Shown here: positions 1 to 5,649 of the stretch, one piece after another
Numbering within the stretch: position 1 is the stretch's first letter
Layout: each line of letters starts with the position of its first letter
From: an uncultured Dyadobacter sp.
GTDB lineage: Bacteria; Bacteroidota; Bacteroidia; Cytophagales; Spirosomataceae
Assembly: GCA_946481035.1 (NCBI GenBank)
Contig: CAMLNK010000223.1
Location: 1-6,749 of the forward strand
Length of the DNA stretch: 6,749 nucleotides
Reading direction: 5' to 3'
Notes under the pieces: model-generated
Database searches by the model: none
What the model was told of the DNA's origin: nothing
The model's input: only the letters and a program-made list of their open reading frames with translations
Program-made: the position numbers and the translations under genes

Positions 1-308
1 GGAGTACCATGGAGATAGCCCACAAGATGCAGTCTATCATGGGCTTCATTCAGATAAGCAAGTAGTAATTTACTATATTTTTGAAGACGAATACGAAATT
101 CATCAATGCTCTGCGGCTTCGTAAATTTAGTCCCTTCTTTCTTCCTCAAATATTCGTCAGCAATCATCAAGGCCGCGTTATAAGCAGTTCCTGACGCCAT
201 TTGAACATATTTAATGTCTTTATACTCCTGGCCTTCCTTCTTAGCCTTAGTACTCAAAATCTCCCGCGCATTGTCGAGATAGCGTGTGATTTCCTGATAG
301 TGGTTCAT
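1..308 (-). CDS. DUF5618-like small helical protein, partial (C-terminus beyond window)
   Basis: The reading frame opens with ATG at 308-306 and stays open for 102 codons to the left edge, so the C-terminus is missing. The protein starts MNHYQEITRYLDNAREIL and contains KYVQMASGTAYNAAL (residues 34-48) and AHDRLHLVGYLHG (89-101). I recall this pattern from DUF5618, a family of small Bacteroidota proteins of unknown function; the assignment is from memory, not from a search. The sequence looks all-helical, with amphipathic stretches at about 5-22, 33-57 and 67-98, and no membrane segment or signal peptide. It lies 35 nt downstream of the higA stop on the same strand, so it is probably the third gene of the higBA transcript. 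A HEPN-like helical bundle is a possible fold, but I see no clear RxxxxH nuclease motif. Coding is convincing; function is unknown. Confidence 0.75.
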   Translation of the reverse strand, partial: MNHYQEITRYLDNAREILSTKAKKEGQEYKDIKYVQMASGTAYNAALMIADEYLRKKEGTKFTKPQSIDEFRIRLQKYSKLLLAYLNEAHDRLHLVGYLHGT

Positions 309-343
309 AAATAAAGTGTGGTTAATGTGATTACAACGTACTG

Positions 344-784
344 CTACGAAAACACAGTTCCCTGCACTACTGCATCCTCTTCTTCCTCCGTCATTCGTTC
401 ACCCTCTAACCGGTAAGGACGATTGAATGCCTCCTGCCGCATCGCAAAACGCGTCGCCAGTTTGCGGATCACTTCTTTCGACATCCCTTTTTTGTAATTA
501 AGAATTTCGGACACATATCCTTTACTGACATTCAGCAGCTCGGCAATGTCCTTAGCTTTCATCTTATGATCCTTCATGAGTGATTTGAGCAATTCAACAG
601 GATCGAACTCGCCTTTGAAAATAGTGTGCTCTGCATCGTAGTGTTCGATCAGCACCATCAAAAGTTCAGCTTCGTCCTGATATTTGACCTCGGACTCTCC
701 TGAATCATCTAGTCTTTCCAACTCGTTACAATATTCGTAGTATTGTTCTTCGGTCTTGATTACCTTATATTTCAGCTCTCCCAT
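344..784 (-). CDS. higA: HigA-family antitoxin with HTH/XRE domain
   Basis: This 146-residue protein is the antitoxin of a type II toxin-antitoxin pair. It should bind and neutralise HigB and, by family precedent, repress the operon through its DNA-binding domain. Residues about 1-60 form the acidic N-terminal part typical of the HigA (COG5499-like) group, with ELLMVLIEHYDAEH at 40-53. Residues about 62-120 form a Cro/C1-type helix-turn-helix: DPVELLKSLMKDHKMKAKD, then IAELLNVSKGYVSEILN with the recognition helix near 87-96. The motif EAFNRPY (118-124), which I associate with Bacteroidota HigA proteins, follows, then a short acidic tail (EGERMTEEEED). The ATG at 784-782 lies 1 nt after the higB stop codon, which suggests translational coupling. 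Toxin-first order is the usual higBA arrangement. The family call is strong; neutralising activity is inferred from homology. Confidence 0.9.
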   Translation of the reverse strand: MGELKYKVIKTEEQYYEYCNELERLDDSGESEVKYQDEAELLMVLIEHYDAEHTIFKGEFDPVELLKSLMKDHKMKAKDIAELLNVSKGYVSEILNYKKGMSKEVIRKLATRFAMRQEAFNRPYRLEGERMTEEEEDAVVQGTVFS

Positions 785-785
785 A

Positions 786-1118
786 TCAGAATTGTTTTAC
801 AGAATATTGCAATCCGAGCTTGCATAAACGTGTGTACTCGGCATGAGTGCCAATCCAGCTCGCGTATAAGCGCACAAAGCTTTTTCCAAATACATATTTA
901 CAAATCATGCGGTAATTGTTGCCGCCGATATCGAGCACTACTCTCGGACACCCGTTCCCGAGAAAATCCACTGTCGGATAATTCTCGCGAATATCCACGG
1001 GCGATCGCCAATTGGCACCTTTTAGTTTTTTAAGCCATTCGTCAAACGATGATGCGCTTCTCGCATGATTCAAAACGAACTTTTCAATCGTCGATTCTTT
1101 AATCAAATGTACCCTCAT
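786..1118 (-). CDS. higB: HigB-family toxin (RelE-like mRNA interferase)
   Basis: The 110-residue product matches the HigB toxin family (HigB_toxin, RelE superfamily), whose members are generally ribosome-dependent mRNA endonucleases that inhibit translation. Family landmarks are visible in order: MRVHLIKESTIEKF at the N-terminus, a W-K-x-A-NWRSP-like segment (WLKKLKGANWRSP, 28-40), DFLGN (51-55), RVVLDIGGNNYRM (59-71) and SWIGTHAEY (87-95). The usual acidic residues right after HAEY are replaced by TRLCKLG. I chose ATG at 1118 because the protein then starts where the family normally starts. An in-frame ATG at 1172 would add 18 residues, and the inverted repeat at 1137-1163 would then be coding, which is less likely. 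No Shine-Dalgarno sequence precedes the start. The stop lies 1 nt before higA. Toxicity itself is inferred. Confidence 0.88.
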   Translation of the reverse strand: MRVHLIKESTIEKFVLNHARSASSFDEWLKKLKGANWRSPVDIRENYPTVDFLGNGCPRVVLDIGGNNYRMICKYVFGKSFVRLYASWIGTHAEYTRLCKLGLQYSVKQF

Positions 1119-1136
1119 ACAAGTGTGTGAATATAA

Positions 1137-1163
1137 GAAAAGTTCTCGTAAAGAGAACTTTTC
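1137..1163. promoter_or_regulatory. Perfect 11-bp inverted repeat upstream of higB (operator or terminator)
   Basis: The arms GAAAAGTTCTC (1137-1147) and GAGAACTTTTC (1153-1163) are exact reverse complements around a 5-nt centre, GTAAA. The repeat begins 19 nt upstream of the higB ATG and lies 36 nt past the stop codon of the oxidoreductase gene at 1199. Two readings fit. It could be the HigA (or HigBA complex) operator for autoregulation. It could also be a hairpin terminator for the upstream oxidoreductase transcript, since on the minus strand the distal arm ends in TTTTC followed by TTAT. The two roles are compatible. I found no convincing TTTG/TAnnTTTG promoter pair beside it. Confidence 0.6.
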
Positions 1164-1198
1164 AATGAACAATTATCAAATCAATTTAATACCGCACC

Positions 1199-2506
1199 TT
1201 ACACCACCTGCGGCAGCGCATAAGGCGAGCGATATTTCCTCGTCAGCAGCTTGTTAGCTTCATCATCCCCCACAAACTTCTCCGTTTTATTATCAAATGT
1301 CAGTGCACGGCCGACGCGGTAGGCGATATTGCCCAAATGCGCTAAACCGGACGACAAATGCGCCGTTTCAACAGGCCCATTGAGCATCTTCGGATCCTTG
1401 GCGATCACGGCGTCGATGAAGTTTTTGTAGTGATCTCCACCAGCTTTGCGCGAGGGGCCGGCTTTTTTGTCCTTGCCCAGGAAGGTTTCATAGTAGTCAT
1501 AACCCTTCACTACCATGTACCCTTCCGAACCATAGAAGATATTACCAATGCCGACGCCGCCTTCATCATTCGTCATCCACGGGCGCACTTCGAATTCGAT
1601 GATCTTCTTTTCTTTGGAATACACAAATGAAGAACTCAGCACTTCCGGAGTTTCTTTGGCGTCGTTCCAGAGGAATTTGCCGCCCGACGATGTAATCTTG
1701 TCCGGGAAACTTTCTACGCCGAGGCCCCACATGCACATGTCGGTTTCATGAATGCCCTGGTTACCGATGTCGCCATTGCCATAGTTCCAATGCCAGTGCC
1801 AGTCGTAATGCACATAGTTGCGGGAAAATGGCTTCATTTCGGCCGGACCGGTCCAGAGGTCGTAGTTGAGGCCTGCGGGAACCGGCTCGGTGCCTTTGTC
1901 ACCAATATCCGGACGCCATTTGTATACGAGGCCCCGGGCCATGTAGACGTTGCCGATCAACCCATCGCGGAGGTGTTTCACTGCTTCCTTCAACGCTTCC
2001 GAGCTGCGGAGCTGGACGCCGTGTTGTACCACTCTTTTATATTTATGCGCTGCCTCCACCAGTTTGCGACCTTCATGCAGGTTGTGTGAGCCAGGCTTTT
2101 CTACATACACATCCTTTCCAGCCTGACAAGCCCAGATTGCCGCCAGTGCATGCCAGTGATTGGGTGTGGCGATACTTACGGCGTCGATGGTTTTGTCCTC
2201 AAAAACTTTACGCAGGTCGTTCTCGGTTTTGACTTTTTTGCCCGTCTTCTGTTCGAATTCCTGAGCCCGCTTCTGAACGATATTGTTATCCGGATCGCAG
2301 AGCGTAGCGACTTCCACATTACTCAGCGCATTAAAACCCGAAATATGGCTCTGCCCGCGCCCGTTCACGCCCAGCACGGCCACGCGTACGCGATCGTTCG
2401 CGCCGAATGCGCTTGCGGGGATAATGGCCGGAATAGAAAGCGCAACGGCGGCTCCCGTGGTGTTTTTGATAAAGTTTCTTCTCGATACTTCGTTTGGTTT
2501 GTCCAT
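1199..2506 (-). CDS. Tat-exported Gfo/Idh/MocA family oxidoreductase
   Basis: This is a predicted NAD(P)-dependent sugar or polyol oxidoreductase, probably periplasmic. With ATG at 2506 the protein has 435 residues. It opens with a twin-arginine signal (SRRNFIK at 8-14, a hydrophobic stretch to about 30, then PASAFGAN), so export in folded, cofactor-loaded form is expected. The Rossmann domain begins at RVRVAVLGVNGRG (about 39-51). It is followed by the cofactor-site segment SIATPNHWH (about 111-119), the VEKPGSHN lysine motif (about 135-142; the EKP lysine is the usual catalytic base) and NGDIGNQGIHETD (about 244-256; its His is usually catalytic). An upstream in-frame ATG at 2539 adds 11 residues (MHSFRNPKFFH) and has a weak AGG four bases before it. 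I prefer 2506 because the signal then has a normal short n-region. The stop TAA is at 1201-1199. Substrate is not predictable: related proteins include GH109-like glycosidases and 3-keto-sugar enzymes. The family call is firm. Confidence 0.93.
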   Translation of the reverse strand: MDKPNEVSRRNFIKNTTGAAVALSIPAIIPASAFGANDRVRVAVLGVNGRGQSHISGFNALSNVEVATLCDPDNNIVQKRAQEFEQKTGKKVKTENDLRKVFEDKTIDAVSIATPNHWHALAAIWACQAGKDVYVEKPGSHNLHEGRKLVEAAHKYKRVVQHGVQLRSSEALKEAVKHLRDGLIGNVYMARGLVYKWRPDIGDKGTEPVPAGLNYDLWTGPAEMKPFSRNYVHYDWHWHWNYGNGDIGNQGIHETDMCMWGLGVESFPDKITSSGGKFLWNDAKETPEVLSSSFVYSKEKKIIEFEVRPWMTNDEGGVGIGNIFYGSEGYMVVKGYDYYETFLGKDKKAGPSRKAGGDHYKNFIDAVIAKDPKMLNGPVETAHLSSGLAHLGNIAYRVGRALTFDNKTEKFVGDDEANKLLTRKYRSPYALPQVV

Positions 2507-2571
2507 ATGAAAGAATTTAGGATTTCGAAATGAATGCATTTTACCTGACCGGCAATCAGTTAGACGAATTT

Positions 2572-2604
2572 CAGAAGTAACTCCCTTATTCGTTCACTAT
2601 CAAA
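2572..2604 (-). promoter_or_regulatory. Predicted Bacteroidetes-type promoter for the Gfo/Idh/MocA gene
   Basis: Read on the minus strand, TTTG (2604-2601) is followed after 21 nt by TACTTCTG (2579-2572). This fits the Bacteroidetes -33/-7 consensus (TTTG ... TAnnTTTG) with one mismatch in the -7 box and normal spacing. It would start transcription a few bases downstream, upstream of both candidate start codons (2539 and 2506). It therefore suggests the oxidoreductase can be transcribed independently of the transporter gene. This is a prediction by eye. Confidence 0.4.
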
Positions 2605-2633
2605 AAGTACTACTCATTTAAAATTAAGTACTA
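2605..2633. promoter_or_regulatory. Paired AGTACT palindromes 21 bp apart (operator candidate)
   Basis: The octamer AAGTACTA occurs at 2605-2612 and again at 2626-2633. Each copy contains the 6-bp palindrome AGTACT. The 21-bp period is two helical turns, so both copies face the same side of the DNA. The pair lies between the transporter stop codon (2641) and the predicted -33 box (2601-2604), directly upstream of the likely oxidoreductase promoter. That is where an activator or repressor site would be expected. No cognate regulator is encoded in the window. Confidence 0.35.
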
Positions 2634-2640
2634 TTCTAAC

Positions 2641-3963
2641 CTAAATAATTTGAACAATACCGTAGCCGCTCACAAACAGAATGGATAACACACTGATCCA
2701 AAAGAATACATCATAAGTCATCGAGGGCTTCAATGCAGTCGGTAACTCGCGATAACGGAATACAAGCGAAACGTACACAACCAGCAACAACAGCACCGAA
2801 GTCGCGATCCCGCCGAGAATCACCATCCTCACCGGTGCCTGAAAAAAGAGGAACAACAGGCACCAGGCAATAGGCAGTACCCATGACATTATGCCGATAC
2901 TCCGCTTTTGCTCGTGTTCCGATTTGAACTTCATCCAGCCGATCTGCCCGAATGCATCGCTCCAGACCCTCGCCCAACTGGCAGCGGCGGTAAACAATGT
3001 GGAATAAAGCACGAAGAATGCGCCAACCAGGAATATATTTTTCGCCCAGGGACCCAGCGTTTCTGTGAAAATGCGGGATAACGTGTCGATCATCTGGTAA
3101 CCTTCCGGTACCGCGCCCCCGGTATGCAACACAGCGGCACCGAGGAGGTAAAATGCGGCTGTCACAATGGTATAGACGACCATCGACAACACCGCATCGA
3201 GGTACATTACGCGAAACCAGCCTTTTGCCCGCTCGGACCATTCTTTCGTGCCGTCATTAGGACCGGTGTAGGCGGCGTAACCCTTTTCAATACACCAGTA
3301 ATTGTAATACATAATTTCGTCGCCTCCGACGCCGGTTATGCCAAATGCCCCGAATGCCGTGGCGACCAATGCGGTGGGCAGCGAAAATTGCAGACCGCTT
3401 TCAAATTGCGGCCAGGTGATAGCATAGGGCGTCCATTGAAGGGAAATGACGGATATCAGAATGACGGCAGTAAAAAGAATGATCATCACGAGCGAGCCTT
3501 TCTCGACCGGGCCGTAATTGCCTTTGTAAACCCAGAATGAAGTGATTAACACCGAAATAATCGCCCAGAAATTAACGGAAATGAGCGGAAAGGCCATATG
3601 CAATACAATGGCAACGCCTCCGACGATGCCGCCTACTTGCAGCAACTTTAAGCCCTGCAGTGAAAGCCACAACCAAATGCTCCAATGCGTCTTGCCGAGC
3701 CTCAGCCCGGGCAGGTTGTTGAAGTTATGCATGATGAAGGTGCCGGTGTAAATGGCATTCTTGCCAAATTCCAGCTGCAATGCGACTTTGACGAGGCAGC
3801 TTACAATGATCAGCCAGAACATGACGAAGCCCGCTTTGGCGCCTAATGCGGTGGTGGCGATCAGTTCGCCGGAGCCTACGATGGCGGCAGAAAGGATGAA
3901 ACCCGGACCTAGGTATTTGAGCCTGCCCACGAACGTAGTTGGCGGGGTTAGAATTTTGGACAT
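2641..3963 (-). CDS. Nramp-like membrane transporter lacking canonical metal-site motifs
   Basis: This 440-residue inner-membrane protein has about 11 hydrophobic segments (roughly 17-35, 45-66, 97-123, 128-146, 155-176, 192-212, 253-279, 306-330, 356-375, 379-401 and 417-440). The N-terminal GPGFILSAAIVGSGELIATT (19-38) aligns with Nramp TM1, and FGAFGITGVGGDEIMYYNYW (204-223) aligns with TM6. Length and layout fit the Nramp/MntH superfamily. The metal-binding signatures are replaced, however. TM1 DPGN reads GSGE (30-33), and the TM6 MPH region reads GGDE (213-216), giving new acidic residues E33, D215 and E216. I therefore do not name it mntH: the substrate may not be Mn2+ or Fe2+. It lies upstream of the Gfo/Idh/MocA gene on the same strand. 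ATG at 3963 is the first in-frame start and has no clear Shine-Dalgarno sequence. Fold assignment is good; substrate is unknown. Confidence 0.88.
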   Translation of the reverse strand: MSKILTPPTTFVGRLKYLGPGFILSAAIVGSGELIATTALGAKAGFVMFWLIIVSCLVKVALQLEFGKNAIYTGTFIMHNFNNLPGLRLGKTHWSIWLWLSLQGLKLLQVGGIVGGVAIVLHMAFPLISVNFWAIISVLITSFWVYKGNYGPVEKGSLVMIILFTAVILISVISLQWTPYAITWPQFESGLQFSLPTALVATAFGAFGITGVGGDEIMYYNYWCIEKGYAAYTGPNDGTKEWSERAKGWFRVMYLDAVLSMVVYTIVTAAFYLLGAAVLHTGGAVPEGYQMIDTLSRIFTETLGPWAKNIFLVGAFFVLYSTLFTAAASWARVWSDAFGQIGWMKFKSEHEQKRSIGIMSWVLPIAWCLLFLFFQAPVRMVILGGIATSVLLLLVVYVSLVFRYRELPTALKPSMTYDVFFWISVLSILFVSGYGIVQII

Positions 3964-4006
3964 AAAGGGGATTTTATATCCAAAAGTTAAGATAGGGTAT
4001 TATTTA

Positions 4007-4062
4007 ATGCCACGAAGGCATGAATTTAACACGAATAATATTCGTGCTCCTTCGTGCCTTCA
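4007..4062. repeat. Nested CACGAA/TTCGTG extragenic inverted repeat
   Basis: Three inverted pairs are stacked in about 55 bp of non-coding DNA. The outer pair is CACGAAGG (4011-4018) with CCTTCGTG (4049-4056). The inner pair is CACGAAT (4030-4036) with ATTCGTG (4040-4046) around AAT. A small hairpin, ATGCC/GGCAT, lies at 4007-4011 and 4017-4021. CACGAA and TTCGTG each occur twice. From memory, CCACGAAGGCACGAAGG-like text recurs between genes in many bacterial genomes, so this is probably one degenerate copy of a dispersed extragenic repeat. It occupies the gap between two co-directional genes. Confidence 0.55.
4023..4046 (-). terminator. Possible hairpin terminator of the 4096-5556 gene
   Basis: On the minus strand, CACGAAT-ATT-ATTCGTG (4046-4030) forms a 7-bp stem with a 3-nt loop and is followed by TTAAATT. 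It begins 50 nt past the TAA of the upstream gene (stop at 4098-4096). The stem is short and the U-tract weak, so termination is possible rather than clear. It coincides with the inner arms of the extragenic repeat. Confidence 0.3.
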
Positions 4063-4095
4063 CGGTCCGCCGCTGCGGTGGCATTTTAAACACTA

Positions 4096-5556
4096 TTACA
4101 AATTCCCCACAGCCTGGTGAATCTGCTTCACCGTATCGACATAATTATTCTCACTGGGAAGGCCGAACAGCGCTTTCTCCTTGATAATCTGCGCAACATT
4201 CTCCGGCACCAGTTTCTCCCAACCAGGCTCGCCTCGCTTGATCATTTCAAGCACAGAGTCGGTGGTGATGTGCATATGTTCGGTATTGTAATTCTTAATA
4301 TCCTCGATCTTATCGTTCACAATCAGATACTGGAACAATGGCCGCAAATGATCCGGCACCCGGAAATTTTCGCAGCTGTAAACCGATCCATCGGGCTGCA
4401 ACGTCGGGTAAATATAAAGCTTCACTTTCCGGCTGAACAACGTCGCAAAGGATTCGAGAATACCGCCTTGCAGGAACTGATAATGCTTTTCTTCGAAAAT
4501 GTCCTGCAAATTCGGGCTACCGAGGAGCAAGCCGGATTTCAGTTTCGTCAACCGCGATAAATAAGCGACCAACCGATAATATTCATGGTGATTGGAAATC
4601 ATTACCATATGCCCCAGCGAGCAAAGAATATCCACGCGGTCGAGGAAGTCCTTTTCGTCGATGTCGCGGTCCCCGGCTTTGAGGTTATGCAGCGTAAGCT
4701 CAGAAATGAGCACTACTTTGGATTCATCCACATCCTCCTCGGCCAAAAACTGCCGCTGACCGTTGCTGATCAGGTCAATATGCACGTTCGTGATCGGTCG
4801 CAGGCGGCCGCGCATCATGAGGATATGCTTTTTGTACAATGCTTCGGAAGGCTGCAAAACACCGCCGTCGCTACCGAACAATGCCGCATCGGTAAAGCCG
4901 TTCTTCACCAGCCGCAGGCTCATGAGGCGGTTATCGACTTTGGCAAAATCAGGCCCGCTGAAACGCACCATATCGATCTCGATCCGGTCGATCGTCAGAT
5001 CGTCCATGAGCGACATGAGCAGAATTTCGGGCGATTTATAATAGTAATAGCAACCGTAAATCAGGTTTACCCCGATAATCCCAAGCGCCTGCTGTTGCAG
5101 AATATTCTCGTCGTCGCGCATCCGCACGTGGATCACGACGTAGTTCGTCGGGCCCATAGGCGTGAGCTGGAATTGCAAACCTATCCAGCCGTGCGATTCG
5201 TTCGTTTTCTGAAAGTTGAGGGCTACTACTGTATTCGCGAAGGCAAAAAAAGTGCTGTCGACACCGCGTTTTTCCGAGAGCCGCTTTTCCACGAGGTTAT
5301 ACTCGCGGTTGAGCATTTTCATCAGTCGGGATTCCACCACGTATCGTCCGCCCTCCTCTGTCCCGTATATCGCGTCGCTGAACGTCATGTCGTAGGCTGA
5401 CATTGTTTTAGCGATGGTTCCGGATGCGCCGCCGGCTTTGAAAAAGTAAGCCGCCGTTTCCTGACCCGCCCCGATTTCCGCAAACGATCCGTAGATCCGG
5501 CGGTCGAGGTTGATCCGTAGTGCTTTTTGTTTTGTACCAAGATTCTTTTCGTACAT
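4096..5556 (-). CDS. Conserved protein of unknown function (486 residues)
   Basis: A single uninterrupted gene encodes a soluble-looking protein with no signal peptide and no obvious membrane helix. The most distinctive region is N-terminal: RRIYGSFAEIGAGQETAAYFF (residues 19-39), GGASGTIAKTMSAYDMTFSD (42-61) and FFAFANTVVALNF (103-115). I recognise this signature as a widespread family in Bacteroidota and, I believe, cyanobacteria, with no established function. Automated labels for such proteins are inconsistent, nicotinate-nucleotide adenylyltransferase among them. I see neither the HxGH nor the ISSTxxR motif that such an enzyme needs, so I do not adopt that name. Other recognisable parts are HVRMRDDENILQQQALGIIG (143-162), MISNHHEYYRL (about 319-329) and a charged C-terminal region. 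ATG at 5556 precedes MYEKNLGTKQKALRINLDRR and fits the family's start near a basic N-terminus. It is divergent from the gene at 5650, with 93 bp between them. Confidence 0.88.
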   Translation of the reverse strand: MYEKNLGTKQKALRINLDRRIYGSFAEIGAGQETAAYFFKAGGASGTIAKTMSAYDMTFSDAIYGTEEGGRYVVESRLMKMLNREYNLVEKRLSEKRGVDSTFFAFANTVVALNFQKTNESHGWIGLQFQLTPMGPTNYVVIHVRMRDDENILQQQALGIIGVNLIYGCYYYYKSPEILLMSLMDDLTIDRIEIDMVRFSGPDFAKVDNRLMSLRLVKNGFTDAALFGSDGGVLQPSEALYKKHILMMRGRLRPITNVHIDLISNGQRQFLAEEDVDESKVVLISELTLHNLKAGDRDIDEKDFLDRVDILCSLGHMVMISNHHEYYRLVAYLSRLTKLKSGLLLGSPNLQDIFEEKHYQFLQGGILESFATLFSRKVKLYIYPTLQPDGSVYSCENFRVPDHLRPLFQYLIVNDKIEDIKNYNTEHMHITTDSVLEMIKRGEPGWEKLVPENVAQIIKEKALFGLPSENNYVDTVKQIHQAVGNL

Positions 5557-5583
5557 AACGGTATATTAGTATAATGAAGAAGC

Positions 5584-5593
5584 TTACATGTAA
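5584..5593. promoter_or_regulatory. TTACATGTAA palindrome in a divergent intergenic region
   Basis: The 93-bp gap between the divergent starts at 5556 and 5650 must hold promoters for both genes. TTACATGTAA is a perfect 10-bp palindrome 28-37 bp from the minus-strand start, a plausible dimer-binding site. On the minus strand TATATTTA overlaps its edge and resembles a degenerate -7 box (TAnnTTTG), but no TTTG lies at the right distance. No convincing plus-strand promoter was found. Confidence 0.25.
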
Positions 5594-5649
5594 ATATAAG
5601 AAAAATACAGTTCTGCATTTAGCGGAATTTCTGATCTTCTGACAGCAGA

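Noticed and set aside
743..1033. A 96-codon plus-strand frame across higA/higB
   Set aside because: It runs antisense to both toxin-antitoxin genes; the minus-strand products match their families along their length.
1119..1172. An 18-residue N-terminal extension of HigB from ATG 1172
   Set aside because: It would translate the inverted repeat and extend past the normal family start; the ATG at 1118 fits better.
1748..2533. Plus-strand open frames opposite the Gfo/Idh/MocA gene
   Set aside because: They are antisense to a well-supported gene, have no homology I recognise, and have no start signals.
2711..3241. A 176-codon minus-strand frame inside the Nramp-like gene
   Set aside because: It is out of frame with a clear membrane protein and its translation is Arg/Cys-rich without hydrophobic segments or known motifs.
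4064..4084. A GC-rich CCGC/GCGG mini-hairpin considered as a terminator
   Set aside because: The stem is only 4 bp and no U-tract follows it on the minus strand.
4585..5400. A 271-codon open frame on the plus strand
   Set aside because: It lies entirely antisense to the 486-residue gene, its product is rich in His, Arg and Val with no recognisable motif, and it is typical of a mirror frame in GC-rich coding DNA.
5570..5575. A perfect TATAAT on the plus strand
   Set aside because: Bacteroidota do not use the E. coli -10 consensus, and no -35 box sits at the right distance; AT-rich intergenic DNA gives such matches by chance.
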